A stretch of 54,943 nucleotides of DNA from an uncultured Oscillospiraceae bacterium (GCA_949298535.1 CASFXA010000094.1:1-54943); one strand, 5' to 3'. Shown: positions 8,365 through 16,889, counted from the first letter of the stretch. Program-made: numbers and translations. The notes: generated from the sequence alone by a model not told the origin.

Positions 8365-9867
8365 ATGGCAGAAGAAAATCTCCAGCAGCAGGAAAGCACG
8401 GAGGAGCAGCTGCAGGAACAGCAGCGCATCCGCCGGGAGCGTTTGGCAAAATTGGTGGCGGAGGGAAAGGACCCCTTTGCCATCACCCGTTTTGACCGCA
8501 CTGCCTATAATAAGGATATTACCGACCATTTTGAGGATTATGAAGGAAAGGTGGTCACTGTCGCGGGCCGTCTGATGAGCTGGCGGGATATGGGCAAGGC
8601 CACCTTCATGGATATTCAGGATTCCACCGGCAAAATTCAGCTGTATATCAAAATCAACAATATAGGGGAAGAAGCCTACGCCGCCATGTCCGACTACGAC
8701 CTGGGAGACATCCTGGGGGTGGAGGGAGAGGTGTTCCGCACCCGGCGGGGGGAGATTTCCCTGAAGGTGGATCAGCTGACCCTGCTGACCAAATCCCTGC
8801 GGCCACTGCCGGAGAAGTTCCACGGCCTCAAGGATGTGGACACCCGGTACCGCCAGCGGTATCTGGATCTGATTGTCAATCCCGAAGTGAAGGACGTTTT
8901 TGTCAAGCGCAGCCAGGTGATCCGGGAGATCCGCAGCTTTTTGGATCACCGCAACTATCTGGAGGTGGAGACCCCGGTTCTCCACAACCAGGCAGGCGGC
9001 GCCGCGGCCCGCCCCTTCATCACCCATCACAACACCCTGGATATTGATATGTATCTGCGCATCGCCCTGGAACTGCACCTGAAGCGGCTGATTGTGGGCG
9101 GCTTTGACCGGGTGTATGAAATTGGCCGCACCTTCCGCAACGAAGGAATGGACACCCGCCATAATCCCGAGTTCACCATGCTGGAGCTGTATGAGGCTTA
9201 CACCGATATTCACGGCATGATGGACCTGACTGAGGAGCTGGTGCGCACCGTGGCCAAGAAGGTGGCCGGCACCGCGCAGCTGACCTATGAAGGGGTGGAG
9301 CTGGATCTGGACAAGCCCTTTGAGCGGATCACCATGACCGAGGCGGTCAAACGGTACGCCGGGGTGGATTTTGACCAGATCGGGACCCTGGAGGAAGCCC
9401 GGGCGGCAGCCAAGGAGCATCACATTCAGTATGAGGAGCGGCACAAATGGGGAGACATCCTCAACCTGTTCTTTGAGGAATACTGCGAGGACAAGCTGAT
9501 TCAGCCCACCTTCCTCTGCGGACATCCCACTGACATCTCCCCTCTGGCCAAGAAACAGCCGGATGATCCCCGGTACACCCAGCGCTTTGAGCTGTTTATC
9601 ATTGGCCGGGAGTATGCCAACGCCTTCTCCGAGCTGAACGATCCCATCGACCAGCGGGAGCGCTTTGAGGCTCAGGCTGCGGCCAAGGCAGCCGGGGACG
9701 ACGAGGCCTGCGATGTGGACGAGGATTATCTCACCGCCATGGAATACGGCTTGCCTCCCACGGGCGGCATGGGTATGGGGGTGGATCGGCTGACCATGCT
9801 GGTCACCGGCGCTTCCAGCATCCGGGATGTGCTGCTGTTTCCGGCCATGAAGCCTTTGGAGAAATAA
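8365..9867 (+). CDS. lysS: Lysyl-tRNA synthetase, class II
   Basis: Charges tRNA-Lys with lysine. The 500-residue protein has the N-terminal OB-fold anticodon-binding domain (about 60-150, VTVAGRLMSWRDMGKATFMD) and the class II catalytic core: motif 2 is seen as FRNEGMDTRHNPEFT and motif 3 as GGMGMGVDRL near the C-terminus. A charged, Gln/Glu-rich extension occupies the first 30 residues. Start ATG 8365 is preceded by AAGGAGGAACAAACAAC. No T-box or other aminoacylation sensor is visible upstream. Confidence 0.97.
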   Translation: MAEENLQQQESTEEQLQEQQRIRRERLAKLVAEGKDPFAITRFDRTAYNKDITDHFEDYEGKVVTVAGRLMSWRDMGKATFMDIQDSTGKIQLYIKINNIGEEAYAAMSDYDLGDILGVEGEVFRTRRGEISLKVDQLTLLTKSLRPLPEKFHGLKDVDTRYRQRYLDLIVNPEVKDVFVKRSQVIREIRSFLDHRNYLEVETPVLHNQAGGAAARPFITHHNTLDIDMYLRIALELHLKRLIVGGFDRVYEIGRTFRNEGMDTRHNPEFTMLELYEAYTDIHGMMDLTEELVRTVAKKVAGTAQLTYEGVELDLDKPFERITMTEAVKRYAGVDFDQIGTLEEARAAAKEHHIQYEERHKWGDILNLFFEEYCEDKLIQPTFLCGHPTDISPLAKKQPDDPRYTQRFELFIIGREYANAFSELNDPIDQRERFEAQAAAKAAGDDEACDVDEDYLTAMEYGLPPTGGMGMGVDRLTMLVTGASSIRDVLLFPAMKPLEK

Positions 9868-9918
9868 AGACGTTTCCCCGGGGCAACAAGAAATAAATTC
9901 CCAATGATAGCTGCTTTT

Positions 9919-9961
9919 TGACACATCCTGCGAAGGTTGAAGCGGGATGTGTCAATTTTTT
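9919..9961 (+). terminator. Intrinsic terminator of lysS
   Basis: TGACACATCC (9919-9928) pairs perfectly with GGATGTGTCA (9945-9954), followed by ATTTTTT. Confidence 0.9.
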
Positions 9962-10639
9962 ACGGACGGAATCCTGGGGGAATATTTTTGCCGGAGGGAA
10001 AAGGCGCTGCTTCCATCAACCTGCCGCATCGGCGTCCGGCCAGTTGCGTCGCGGGAGAGCCTCCCTGCGGAAGGAGAATCCTCTGATATGTTCTCCCCTG
10101 GGGAAACGGCGTTTCCCCAAAAACGCCAAAGGGTGCAGTGTGTCGAAGGTTGAGATATTCTGAATATTGGCTTTTGTGAAAAAGCCATTTCCATTCCGAA
10201 GCTGGGCAACGTCTTTTTCCTGGCTGAAGGATTTTCCGCTGGACGGCGGAAAAACTGGGTTTTCAGGACCGGGAAATGCCTTTTTGGTGCAAAAAGCCCT
10301 CATCCAACAGCGGAAAGAGGGTGATTTTTGCAGATATGCTCTTTTATTTTTCAGATACAGATGCTATAATAAGCGGTGTGAAATCAATTTTCCAGGCGCG
10401 GTTCCGGGAAAAACAGCCGGCAAAGCGGCCAGACATGGAAGCGTCGCGCCATTCCCACTCTATCATTTTTCTACACATCATCCATGGCGGAAGGGCCAGA
10501 GCCGTATTTCATGGGCCGGACCGGAGCGGATTTGCCCCCGGGCCAGAACATGAAATCTTTTTGTGTGTCTGGAGGAATATTCGCCGTCCCTTTTGGGACC
10601 CTTGTGTTTGTAAAGAGAGAATGTAAGGAGCGTACCGTT
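9962..10639 (+). promoter_or_regulatory. Large gap upstream of murA with an extended -10 promoter
   Basis: A 678-bp stretch with no convincing gene. A promoter is likely at TGCTATAAT (10362-10370, extended -10; the -35 position TTTTAT at 10342-10347 is poor), giving a murA leader of about 260 nt. The stretch 10090-10260 has several small hairpins, for instance GGGGAAAC (10100-10107) with GTTTCCCC (10111-10118) and TTTTCCGC/GCGGAAAA near 10230-10252. No riboswitch class recognised. Confidence 0.5.
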
Positions 10640-11923
10640 TTGAATAAATTTTTCGTCACCGGCGGCACCCCCCTGCGGGGCACCGTTCAGATCGGCGGCA
10701 TGAAAAACGCCGCCGTAGCCATCATTCCCGCCACCATTCTGGCCCAGGGCGTCTGCGTCCTGGAGAACATCCCCAATGTCAGCGACGTCACCCTGCTGCT
10801 CCAGATGCTCACCGAGATGGGGGCCCGGGTGCGTATGCTGGGGAAAAAGACGGTGGAGATCGACACCAGCTATCTTTGCGATCCGGTAGTGCCCTACGAC
10901 CTGGCCCGGAATATGCGCGCCAGCTATTATTTCCTGGGGTCCCTCCTGGGACGGTGCGGACAAGCCAGCGTCTCGATGCCCGGCGGCTGCAATTTCGGGG
11001 TGCGTCCCATCGACCAGCACATCAAAGGCTTTGAGGCGATGGGCGCTCAGGTGGAGATTGAAAACGGGATGATCAACGCCAAGGCTGACCAGCTGCGGGG
11101 TTCCCATATCTATTTTGACAAGGTTTCGGTGGGCGCCACCATGAACATCATGCTGGCCGCCACCCGGGCGAAGGGGCTGACCATTCTGGAAAATGTGGCC
11201 AAGGAGCCCCATATTGTGGATTTGGCCAACTTCCTCAACTCCATTGGCGCGGATGTTCGGGGCGCGGGTACCGACGTCATCAAGATCCGCGGGGTGGATG
11301 TGATGCACGGCGCTTCCTACACCATCATTCCCGACCAGATTGAAGCGGGCACCTATATGGCCGCCGCCGTAGCCACCGGAGGGGATGTGCGGGTGGAGAA
11401 TGTGATCCCCAAGCATATGGAACCCATCATCGCCAAGCTGCGCAGCGCCGGAGCGGAGATCGAGGAGGGGGATGATTGGCTGCGGGTCCGCCGCACCGGT
11501 CCTCTCAAGCGCATCAATGTCAAAACCATGCCTCATCCCGGTTTTCCCACCGATATGCAGCCCCAGATGGCCGCCATGCTCACCATGGCTGACGGGGTGA
11601 GCATCATCACCGAAGGGGTTTGGGATAATCGCTTCAAGTATATCGACGAGCTGATCCGCCTGGGCGCCAGCATCACTGTGGACGGCAAGGTGGCGGTGAT
11701 TGAGGGGGTGCGGGAGCTGACCGCCGCTCCTGTGCGCTGCACCGACCTCCGGGGCGGCGCGGCTATGATTATCGCCGGGCTGCTGGCCACCGGCACCACT
11801 GAAATCGAGGAGATCATCCATATCGAACGGGGCTACGAGGACGTGGTGGAGAAGTTCACCGCTCTGGGGGCCGATATACGCCGGGTGACGCTGCCGGATG
11901 TTCCCTTGTCCAAGGCGTTGTAA
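10640..11923 (+). CDS. murA: UDP-N-acetylglucosamine 1-carboxyvinyltransferase MurA
   Basis: Transfers enolpyruvate from PEP to UDP-GlcNAc, the first committed step of peptidoglycan synthesis. The 427-residue protein has the duplicated EPSP-synthase-like fold, K22-N23 in the GGMKNAAV motif, and the catalytic, fosfomycin-target cysteine C117 in MPGGCNFGVRP. The TTG at 10640 is preferred because AAGGAG (10625-10630) precedes it by nine bases and homologues begin with this NKFFVTGGTPLRG sequence; an in-frame ATG at 10484 would add 52 unrelated residues. Firmicutes often carry two MurA copies; only one is in this window. Confidence 0.95.
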   Translation: MNKFFVTGGTPLRGTVQIGGMKNAAVAIIPATILAQGVCVLENIPNVSDVTLLLQMLTEMGARVRMLGKKTVEIDTSYLCDPVVPYDLARNMRASYYFLGSLLGRCGQASVSMPGGCNFGVRPIDQHIKGFEAMGAQVEIENGMINAKADQLRGSHIYFDKVSVGATMNIMLAATRAKGLTILENVAKEPHIVDLANFLNSIGADVRGAGTDVIKIRGVDVMHGASYTIIPDQIEAGTYMAAAVATGGDVRVENVIPKHMEPIIAKLRSAGAEIEEGDDWLRVRRTGPLKRINVKTMPHPGFPTDMQPQMAAMLTMADGVSIITEGVWDNRFKYIDELIRLGASITVDGKVAVIEGVRELTAAPVRCTDLRGGAAMIIAGLLATGTTEIEEIIHIERGYEDVVEKFTALGADIRRVTLPDVPLSKAL

Positions 11924-11936
11924 GCAAATCCCTTTT

Positions 11937-11970
11937 GGGGGTCTGTTCTGTTGGGACAGGCCCCTTTTGT
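11937..11970 (+). terminator. Terminator of murA
   Basis: GGGGGTCTGT (11937-11946) pairs with ACAGGCCCC (11956-11964), followed by TTTTGT. It lies close to the next ribosome binding site, so some readthrough into the metallo-hydrolase gene is possible. Confidence 0.8.
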
Positions 11971-12000
11971 CTATCTTTTCATCATCGGGAGGAAGCACCA

Positions 12001-12786
12001 TTGATCCATGTTTGTCCCCTTTTCAGCGGCAGCAGCGGCAACAGCACCTACATCGGCACCAGGGAGGCCGGAGTACTCATCGACGCTGGCCGTTCCTGTA
12101 AAAGTATTTTTTCCGCCCTTGACCAATGCGGTATCGACCCTTCCGCCGTCAAGGGGATTCTGATCACCCATGACCACAACGACCATATCAGCGGCCTGCG
12201 GGTGCTGGCCAAACGGCTGCGGGCGCCGGTGTACGCTTCGGAGGAGACGCTGTGCGGCATTGTCCGGGCCGGCTGTGTGGAAAAGGAAACCCAGCTGGTG
12301 GAGCTGTGCAGCCCCAGCGACATCGCCGGCATGGGGGTGATCCCTTTTGATACGCCCCATGATGTGGCTCATTCCCAGGGCTTCCGTCTGGAGGCGGGGG
12401 AGCGGACGGTGGGCTTTGCCACCGACCTGGGAAGGGTAACCCCGGAGATCTGGGAAGGGCTGTATGGAGCGGATCTGGTGTTTCTGGAGGCCAACTACGA
12501 TGAAGCGATGTTGGCCGTGTCCTCCTATCCCCCCTATTTGAAGGCCCGCATCCGCTCCAATCGGGGGCATCTGTCCAATACCGACAGCGCCCAGTGTATC
12601 CGGAGACTGGCCCTCAGCGGGACAGGACGCTTCATTTTGGGCCATCTGAGCCGGGAAAACAACACCCCGGATTTGGCGGGACAGACGGTGCGCCAGGTTC
12701 TGGCTGAAAGCGGCCTGGAGGAGGGGCAGGACTTTTTGCTTCAGGTGGCGTCCCGCCTGGAGCCCAGTGTTCCGGTGCGCTTTTGA
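12001..12786 (+). CDS. WalJ/YycJ-type metallo-beta-lactamase-fold hydrolase
   Basis: A 261-residue cytoplasmic metallo-hydrolase. It begins with the family pattern FSGSSGNSTYIGT and has the metal motif THDHNDH at about residues 55-61; a second histidine region lies in SNRGHLSN and a third in ILGHLSREN. This matches the YycJ/WalJ family, linked in low-GC Gram-positives to the WalRK cell-wall system and DNA maintenance. Start TTG 12001 is chosen because GGGAGGAAGCACCA lies directly upstream. It heads a run with the esterase and rlmH genes; the yycJ-rlmH neighbourhood is familiar from Bacillus. Confidence 0.9.
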   Translation: MIHVCPLFSGSSGNSTYIGTREAGVLIDAGRSCKSIFSALDQCGIDPSAVKGILITHDHNDHISGLRVLAKRLRAPVYASEETLCGIVRAGCVEKETQLVELCSPSDIAGMGVIPFDTPHDVAHSQGFRLEAGERTVGFATDLGRVTPEIWEGLYGADLVFLEANYDEAMLAVSSYPPYLKARIRSNRGHLSNTDSAQCIRRLALSGTGRFILGHLSRENNTPDLAGQTVRQVLAESGLEEGQDFLLQVASRLEPSVPVRF

Positions 12787-12899
12787 GAGAACACCCTGGA
12801 AACGGGAGCGGCGAAGCTGGAAAAATTGTTTCTGCGCGCCGCAGCCCTTCCGTGATGCGGCTTAGAAACCGGAATGGGATCAAAGGAGGTTGCGTACAG

Positions 12900-13715
12900 A
12901 TGTCTTTGTTTCAGTGCAGCTTTTATTCTCACAGTCTGCGGACCATCACCAAAGTGAACGTCTGCCTGCCGGAGTATTCCAGCGGACAGATAGCGGGGAT
13001 GACCCTGGAGGAGTGCTACAAGCCCCGGAAGCCTTTCCCGGTGCTGTATCTTCTCCATGGCATGAACGGGGACGAAACCGTTTGGCTGCGGCGAACCAAT
13101 GTGGAGCGATATGCCGACAAGGCGGGTTTTGCGTTGGTGCTGCCCTATGGGGAGAACAATTATTACACCGATATGGCCCACGGCCTGAAATGGTTCACCT
13201 ATCTCACCCGGGAGCTGCCCCTTTTTGTCCAGGCCCATTTTTCTGTCTCCACCCGCCGGCAGGACACCTTTATCGCCGGGTTGTCCATGGGGGGCTACGG
13301 GGCTTGCAAAGCGGCCCTTCGGTGCCCGGAGCAGTATGCCGCGTTTGCCTCCCTGTCCGGGGCCCTGGATGTGGAATCCATCGCCCAGCGCTCCACAGGG
13401 GATCCCTATTGGGAAGGGCTGGCGGACTGCATCTTTCCCACCAACCAATCCATCGGCGGCAGCCAGGAGGATGTTTACGCCCTTACCCGCCGGCTGTCCG
13501 CTTCCGGCGGAAGACGCCCCCCTGCTTATCTGTGCTGCGGCACCGAGGATTCGCTGTGTATGCCTATGAGCAAAAAGCTGTGCCAGGAGATGGATCAGTG
13601 GGGCTATCCGTATACCTGGGAGGAGGGCCCGGGGGCCCATGAGTGGGATTTTTGGGAAACCTATATCCGACGGGCGCTGGATTTCTTTGCCGGCCTGCCG
13701 GAAGAGCAGCGCTGA
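12900..13715 (+). CDS. Alpha/beta-hydrolase esterase (tributyrin/acetyl esterase-like)
   Basis: A 271-residue predicted cytoplasmic esterase of the esterase-D-like group. The oxyanion-hole region reads PVLYLLHGMNGDETVWLR, the nucleophile is S129 in GLSMGGYGA, and the likely acid and base are D217 (CGTEDSLC) and H247 (GPGAHEWDFW), spaced as in acetylxylan/tributyrin esterases. No signal peptide. ATG 12900 follows AAAGGAGG. The substrate is unknown; a short-chain acyl ester or carbohydrate acetyl group is plausible from the family. Confidence 0.88.
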   Translation: MSLFQCSFYSHSLRTITKVNVCLPEYSSGQIAGMTLEECYKPRKPFPVLYLLHGMNGDETVWLRRTNVERYADKAGFALVLPYGENNYYTDMAHGLKWFTYLTRELPLFVQAHFSVSTRRQDTFIAGLSMGGYGACKAALRCPEQYAAFASLSGALDVESIAQRSTGDPYWEGLADCIFPTNQSIGGSQEDVYALTRRLSASGGRRPPAYLCCGTEDSLCMPMSKKLCQEMDQWGYPYTWEEGPGAHEWDFWETYIRRALDFFAGLPEEQR

Positions 13716-13727
13716 GGAGGAGACGAT

Positions 13728-14204
13728 ATGCTGACAGTCAACCTCATCGCCGTGGGCAAGCTGAAGGAGGATTGGCTCCGCCGGGGTCTGGGAGAATACC
13801 AGAAACGGCTGGAGGGTTATTGCCGCTTTCGGGTGACGGAGATTGAGGAATATCGCCTGCCGGAATCTCCTTCCGCCGCCCAGATTGCCAAAGGTCTGGA
13901 GGAGGAAGGGCGGCGTATTCTGCAAAAAACAGGAAAGGGTCCCCTCATCGCTCTGTGCGTGGAGGGGAAGGAGCTTTCTTCTCCCCAGTTGGCCCGGTAT
14001 CTGGAGCAGGTGCAGCAGACTGCCAGCGAGGTGGACCTGGTCATCGGCGGCAGCTTCGGCTTGTGGGAAGGGGTGAAGGAGCGGGCCGCCCTGCGGCTGT
14101 CGGTGTCCCCCATGACCTTTCCCCATCAGCTGTTTCGGGTGATGCTGGCTGAACAGCTGTATCGGGCCTTTTCCATCATCGCCGGCGGGCGTTATCATAA
14201 ATAA
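13728..14204 (+). CDS. rlmH: 23S rRNA pseudouridine-1915 N3-methyltransferase RlmH
   Basis: A 158-residue SPOUT-class methyltransferase that uses S-adenosylmethionine to methylate pseudouridine 1915 of 23S rRNA in the assembled ribosome. It opens with LTVNLIAVGKLKEDWLRRG and carries the knot motif VIGGSFGLWEGV followed by LRLSVSPMTFPHQLFRVML near the C-terminus, all standard for the family; the length is the usual one. It starts 12 bp after the esterase stop behind GAGGAGACG, so the two genes are co-transcribed. Confidence 0.97.
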   Translation: MLTVNLIAVGKLKEDWLRRGLGEYQKRLEGYCRFRVTEIEEYRLPESPSAAQIAKGLEEEGRRILQKTGKGPLIALCVEGKELSSPQLARYLEQVQQTASEVDLVIGGSFGLWEGVKERAALRLSVSPMTFPHQLFRVMLAEQLYRAFSIIAGGRYHK

Positions 14205-14287
14205 GATGGAGCCGCCGGATTCCGGTCCCTTTCAAGCAGAAAAGTTGAGGGTTCCCTGGAAAGCCGGGAGAATCCTGATTGCGGGAA

Positions 14288-14320
14288 AACAAAAGCGCCC
14301 CGGCTTGGAGCCGAGGCGCC
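14288..14320 (-). terminator. Terminator of the DUF4358-like gene
   Basis: On the minus strand GGCGCCTCGGCT (from 14320) pairs with AGCCGGGGCGC, followed by TTTTGTTTT. It also separates this gene from the convergent rlmH transcript. Confidence 0.85.
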
Positions 14321-14346
14321 GACGGTCAGTAAAACCGGTGGGGATC

Positions 14347-14859
14347 TTAGTTGGGAATATAGCTGTCGATAATCTCCTGAACCGCTTCATCGTTATCAAT
14401 CATCAGCAGAATGGTGTAATCCCCCCGCTGGTAGATGATGCCGTTTTCCGCAATGGAATAGGAGTTGTAGATGTCATAATTCTGGAAGAGGCTCATCCGG
14501 GACAGTTTGATGGTTTGAAGAGCCTCCCGCACCTCGTCCTCCTTGCCGGCTTTGGGGCGCATGATGATGACGTCGGCGATGCCGAAGCGGCCATCGGTAT
14601 ATTTACCATAGAGGCTGGTGTAGATGGAGGGATCGATGCCGAAATCGTCTTCCAGCCGCTGGGGGGTGGCGTCCTGCACTCCCATGATGGAGACATTGAA
14701 ATAAATGTCGGTGATGGCCTGTTCCGGGCCCTGGGGATCCTCCGAAACCGATTCTTCCTCACCGATAACCTCCGGCAGATGATAGGTGGCCTGAAATCCC
14801 TGAAGGGCGAAAATGATGGTGACAATGATGACAGCGAGAATCAAAATAAAACGTTGCAA
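14347..14859 (-). CDS. DUF4358-like membrane-anchored protein
   Basis: A 170-residue protein with one N-terminal hydrophobic helix (about residues 3-23) and an extracytoplasmic domain. The pattern from IADVIIMRPKAGKEDEVREA to the C-terminal IIYQRGDYTILLMIDNDEAV resembles DUF4358, a domain of unknown function in Clostridia that is probably lipoprotein- or membrane-anchored. The gene stands alone on the minus strand between rlmH and the NERD-like gene, with its own strong promoter and terminator. ATG 14859 follows AGGAGGTACC-type sequence on that strand. Confidence 0.78.
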   Translation of the reverse strand: MQRFILILAVIIVTIIFALQGFQATYHLPEVIGEEESVSEDPQGPEQAITDIYFNVSIMGVQDATPQRLEDDFGIDPSIYTSLYGKYTDGRFGIADVIIMRPKAGKEDEVREALQTIKLSRMSLFQNYDIYNSYSIAENGIIYQRGDYTILLMIDNDEAVQEIIDSYIPN

Positions 14860-14919
14860 AGAGGTACCTCCTAAAAAACAGGGGCCGGAATGGGAGCCCT
14901 GGAAACAATCTGTGTTTTG

Positions 14920-14948
14920 ATTGTACCGTACAATCCGGGGGGTGTCAA
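14920..14948 (-). promoter_or_regulatory. Strong sigma-A promoter of the DUF4358-like gene
   Basis: Read on the minus strand: TTGACA (14948-14943), 17-bp spacer, TACAAT (14925-14920). It lies about 60 bp before the start codon. The spacer end and -10 together form GATTGTACGGTACAATC, an inverted repeat that could be an operator. Confidence 0.85.
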
Positions 14949-15054
14949 GAAAGGGGGAAATTTGTTCCCCATTTGTTCAGAATTGGGTGGCTTTTTCCAC
15001 AGCGGATACGAAACTGTCCGGCTGGTTGGGAGAGGACAAGGGACGTAACCGACA

Positions 15055-15083
15055 TTTTCAAAAGGCGGAAAGTATGGTACAAT
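15055..15083 (+). promoter_or_regulatory. Probable promoter upstream of the structured leader
   Basis: TTTTCA (15055-15060), 17-bp spacer, TACAAT (15078-15083) with an extended -10 TG at 15075-15076. Transcription would start near 15090, about 250 nt ahead of the NERD-like gene. Confidence 0.6.
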
Positions 15084-15089
15084 AAGCCC

Positions 15090-15337
15090 GGAGGGAAAAC
15101 GGAGCGTTTTCCCTGGCCGCCGTATCCGTCGGTTCCGCCCCTTGGGCGTCCGGTCTTTTTGACGAGACCTCCGCGGCTTTCGCCGCCCCGCTCCACCGGA
15201 GCGGCCCTGCAAGGGCGGGAGGTTCTGGTATATGCAATGGGTCCGGGAAAGGTCCTTGGATGGGGCGGATCCCGATCTTTTCAAAAGCAGCAGGGCTCTC
15301 GGGTCCTGGAACAAAATAAAACGGAGGAATCAGAAAC
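15090..15337 (+). ncRNA. Candidate structured RNA leader with a three-hairpin junction
   Basis: Noncoding and dense in perfect stems. GGGAAAAC (15093-15100) pairs with GTTTTCCC (15106-15113); CGCCC (15136-15140) with GGGCG (15144-15148). Then ACCTCC (15167-15172) and GGAGGT (15218-15223) close a junction with three adjacent hairpins: GCGGC-TTTC-GCCGC (15173-15186), CCGCTCC-ACC-GGAGCGG (15188-15204) and CCCT-GCA-AGGG (15205-15215). This cloverleaf-like layout is unlikely to be chance, but it lacks tRNA signatures and does not match an RNA class I know. It may be a cis-acting leader of the following gene or an independent RNA. Confidence 0.5.
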
Positions 15338-15937
15338 ATGAATGATGCTCTCTTTTGGTACTGGGTTTTAATGGGATTGTCGGTACTGGCTGCAATCATC
15401 ATCGTGATCAGATCGGTGCGGCGCAGCCGTTTTTCCGCCAGCACCAAAAAGGAAGTGGGATCCATCCTGCGCAAGCACGGGATGCTGCGCCAGTGGTGGG
15501 TATACAATGATGTGTCCGTTGGGGGAGATTGCCCGGTGGACCATCTGGTGATTGGTCCCTTTGGGGTGATTATTGCCTGCGATTTGTACCAGAAAGGCAG
15601 TTATTATGGGGATCTGGACAAGGAGGAGTGGATTCTGGCGGAAGGCCCCCAGGAGGAAGCGGCCCAAAAGAGCCGGATCCCCAGCCCTCTTTATCAGGCC
15701 AGAAAGGCGGAAAGCCGGGCGCGGGAGCTGCTGGGAAAGAGTCATATTTACAACACTCCCATCGACGTCTTTGTTCCCCTCACCCAGGATCAGCCTGCCT
15801 TTATCACCGGCGGCGCCGGAATTCTTCTCAAACGCCGGGAGCTGAAGGACACCCTGGATCGGGTCAAATATGATAAGGACAACCAGGTGGATCTGGCAGC
15901 TGTAGCCAAAGCCTTGAATCTGCCGGCGAAGGGCTGA
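15338..15937 (+). CDS. Membrane-anchored NERD-like protein
   Basis: A 199-residue protein with one N-terminal transmembrane helix (about residues 5-27), followed by a domain whose core reads NDVSVGGDCPVDHLVIGPFG, the hallmark of the nuclease-related (NERD) domain. In the family the next strand usually carries an E-x-K catalytic pair (IEVK or similar); here that position reads IIACDLYQKG, so the pair appears lost and the protein may not be a nuclease. A conserved-looking basic stretch (RRSRFSASTKKEVG) follows the helix. It heads a plus-strand run into queG and the Fem-like gene, 26 bp apart. ATG 15338 is preceded by ACGGAGGAATCAGAAAC. Confidence 0.72.
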   Translation: MNDALFWYWVLMGLSVLAAIIIVIRSVRRSRFSASTKKEVGSILRKHGMLRQWWVYNDVSVGGDCPVDHLVIGPFGVIIACDLYQKGSYYGDLDKEEWILAEGPQEEAAQKSRIPSPLYQARKAESRARELLGKSHIYNTPIDVFVPLTQDQPAFITGGAGILLKRRELKDTLDRVKYDKDNQVDLAAVAKALNLPAKG

Positions 15938-15963
15938 TTCTCAGCGAGAGGGGCGGAAACACC

Positions 15964-16863
15964 ATGGCCCAATGGGAGCGATTTTTGGCCATATTGGAAC
16001 AGGAGATCCGGAAAGAGTCCATTCCTGCCTGGGGAGTCTGCAGGCTGACGGAGCTGTCGGTTTCTCTTCCCTGCCGGGCTGCCCGGCTGCTGCCCCAAAC
16101 AGGCTCGGTGATCCCGTTGGCGCTGCCCTATTATACGGGGGAGGCTGTACGGACCAATCTTGCCCGCTATGCCTGGTGCGATGATTATCACCAGGTGGCG
16201 GGAGAAATGTTGGATCGGATCCTGGAGCCGCTGCGCCAGGCTTTCCCGCAGGCGGTGCTGCTGGGTTTTACCGACAGCTCTCCCATCCCTGAAGTGGAAG
16301 CGGCGGTGCGGGCGGGCCTGGGATTCCGGGGGAAAAATGGCCAGCTGATTGTTCCGGGGATCGGCTCCAGGGTTTTTGTCTGCGAGCTGGTCACCGATCT
16401 GCTGCTGCCCCCCTATGAAGGACCACCCCGGGGAGATTGCGGCCAATGCCGCCGATGCTTGGAGGCCTGCCCCACCGGCGCGCTGTCGGAAAAGGCTTTT
16501 GACAAGGCGCGGTGCCGCTCTCAGATCACCCAAAAGAAGGGAACCCTCACCGGCTGGGAGGAACGGCAGATTCGGGAGGGAGGACTGGCGTGGGGGTGCG
16601 ATGTCTGCACCGCCGTCTGCCCCTGGAACCGGGACGAATCCATCACCCCCATTTCGGGGCTGCGGAAAAATATCGAACCCTGGCTCACCCGGGAGAAGCT
16701 GGAACGGCTGCTGCCGGAAAAGAGCTATGGCTGGCGGGGGTCCAGGGTGCTGGAACGAAATCTGGAGCTGCTGGAAAAAGACGGTTTGGAGCAGGAGCGG
16801 CGGGATTCTTCGGACGCTTTGCCGGAACAGGCTTCCGGTCTGGGAAGCCGGGAAAACCGATGA
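15964..16863 (+). CDS. queG: Epoxyqueuosine reductase-like protein QueG
   Basis: Reduces epoxyqueuosine to queuosine in the wobble position of tRNA, using cobalamin and two [4Fe-4S] clusters. The clusters' ligands are visible: C159, C162, C165 and C169 (CGQCRRCLEACP), C184, and C212, C215 and C219 (WGCDVCTAVCPWN). The proposed catalytic aspartate is D104 in GFTDSSPIPEVE, followed by RAGLGFRGKNG as in QueG. At 299 residues it lacks the C-terminal HEAT-like extension of the 380-residue E. coli enzyme, as usual in Clostridia. No other queuosine gene is in the window, so salvage or distant genes must supply the substrate. Confidence 0.88.
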   Translation: MAQWERFLAILEQEIRKESIPAWGVCRLTELSVSLPCRAARLLPQTGSVIPLALPYYTGEAVRTNLARYAWCDDYHQVAGEMLDRILEPLRQAFPQAVLLGFTDSSPIPEVEAAVRAGLGFRGKNGQLIVPGIGSRVFVCELVTDLLLPPYEGPPRGDCGQCRRCLEACPTGALSEKAFDKARCRSQITQKKGTLTGWEERQIREGGLAWGCDVCTAVCPWNRDESITPISGLRKNIEPWLTREKLERLLPEKSYGWRGSRVLERNLELLEKDGLEQERRDSSDALPEQASGLGSRENR

Positions 16864-16889
16864 TGATTTTATTACGGAGATGATTCAGT

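Noticed and set aside
8296-9924. 542-codon minus-strand frame opposite lysS
   Set aside because: Antisense to lysS with Gly/His/Gln-rich composition typical of reversed GC-rich codons.
10478-12001. 507-codon minus-strand frame opposite murA
   Set aside because: Mirror frame of murA; no homology or ribosome site.
12741-14198. 485-codon minus-strand frame across the esterase and rlmH genes
   Set aside because: Spans two well-supported plus-strand genes and has no motif.
15090-15337. tRNA, tmRNA, RNase P or SRP RNA
   Set aside because: Junction resembles a cloverleaf but lacks the T-loop, acceptor end and conserved cores of those RNAs.
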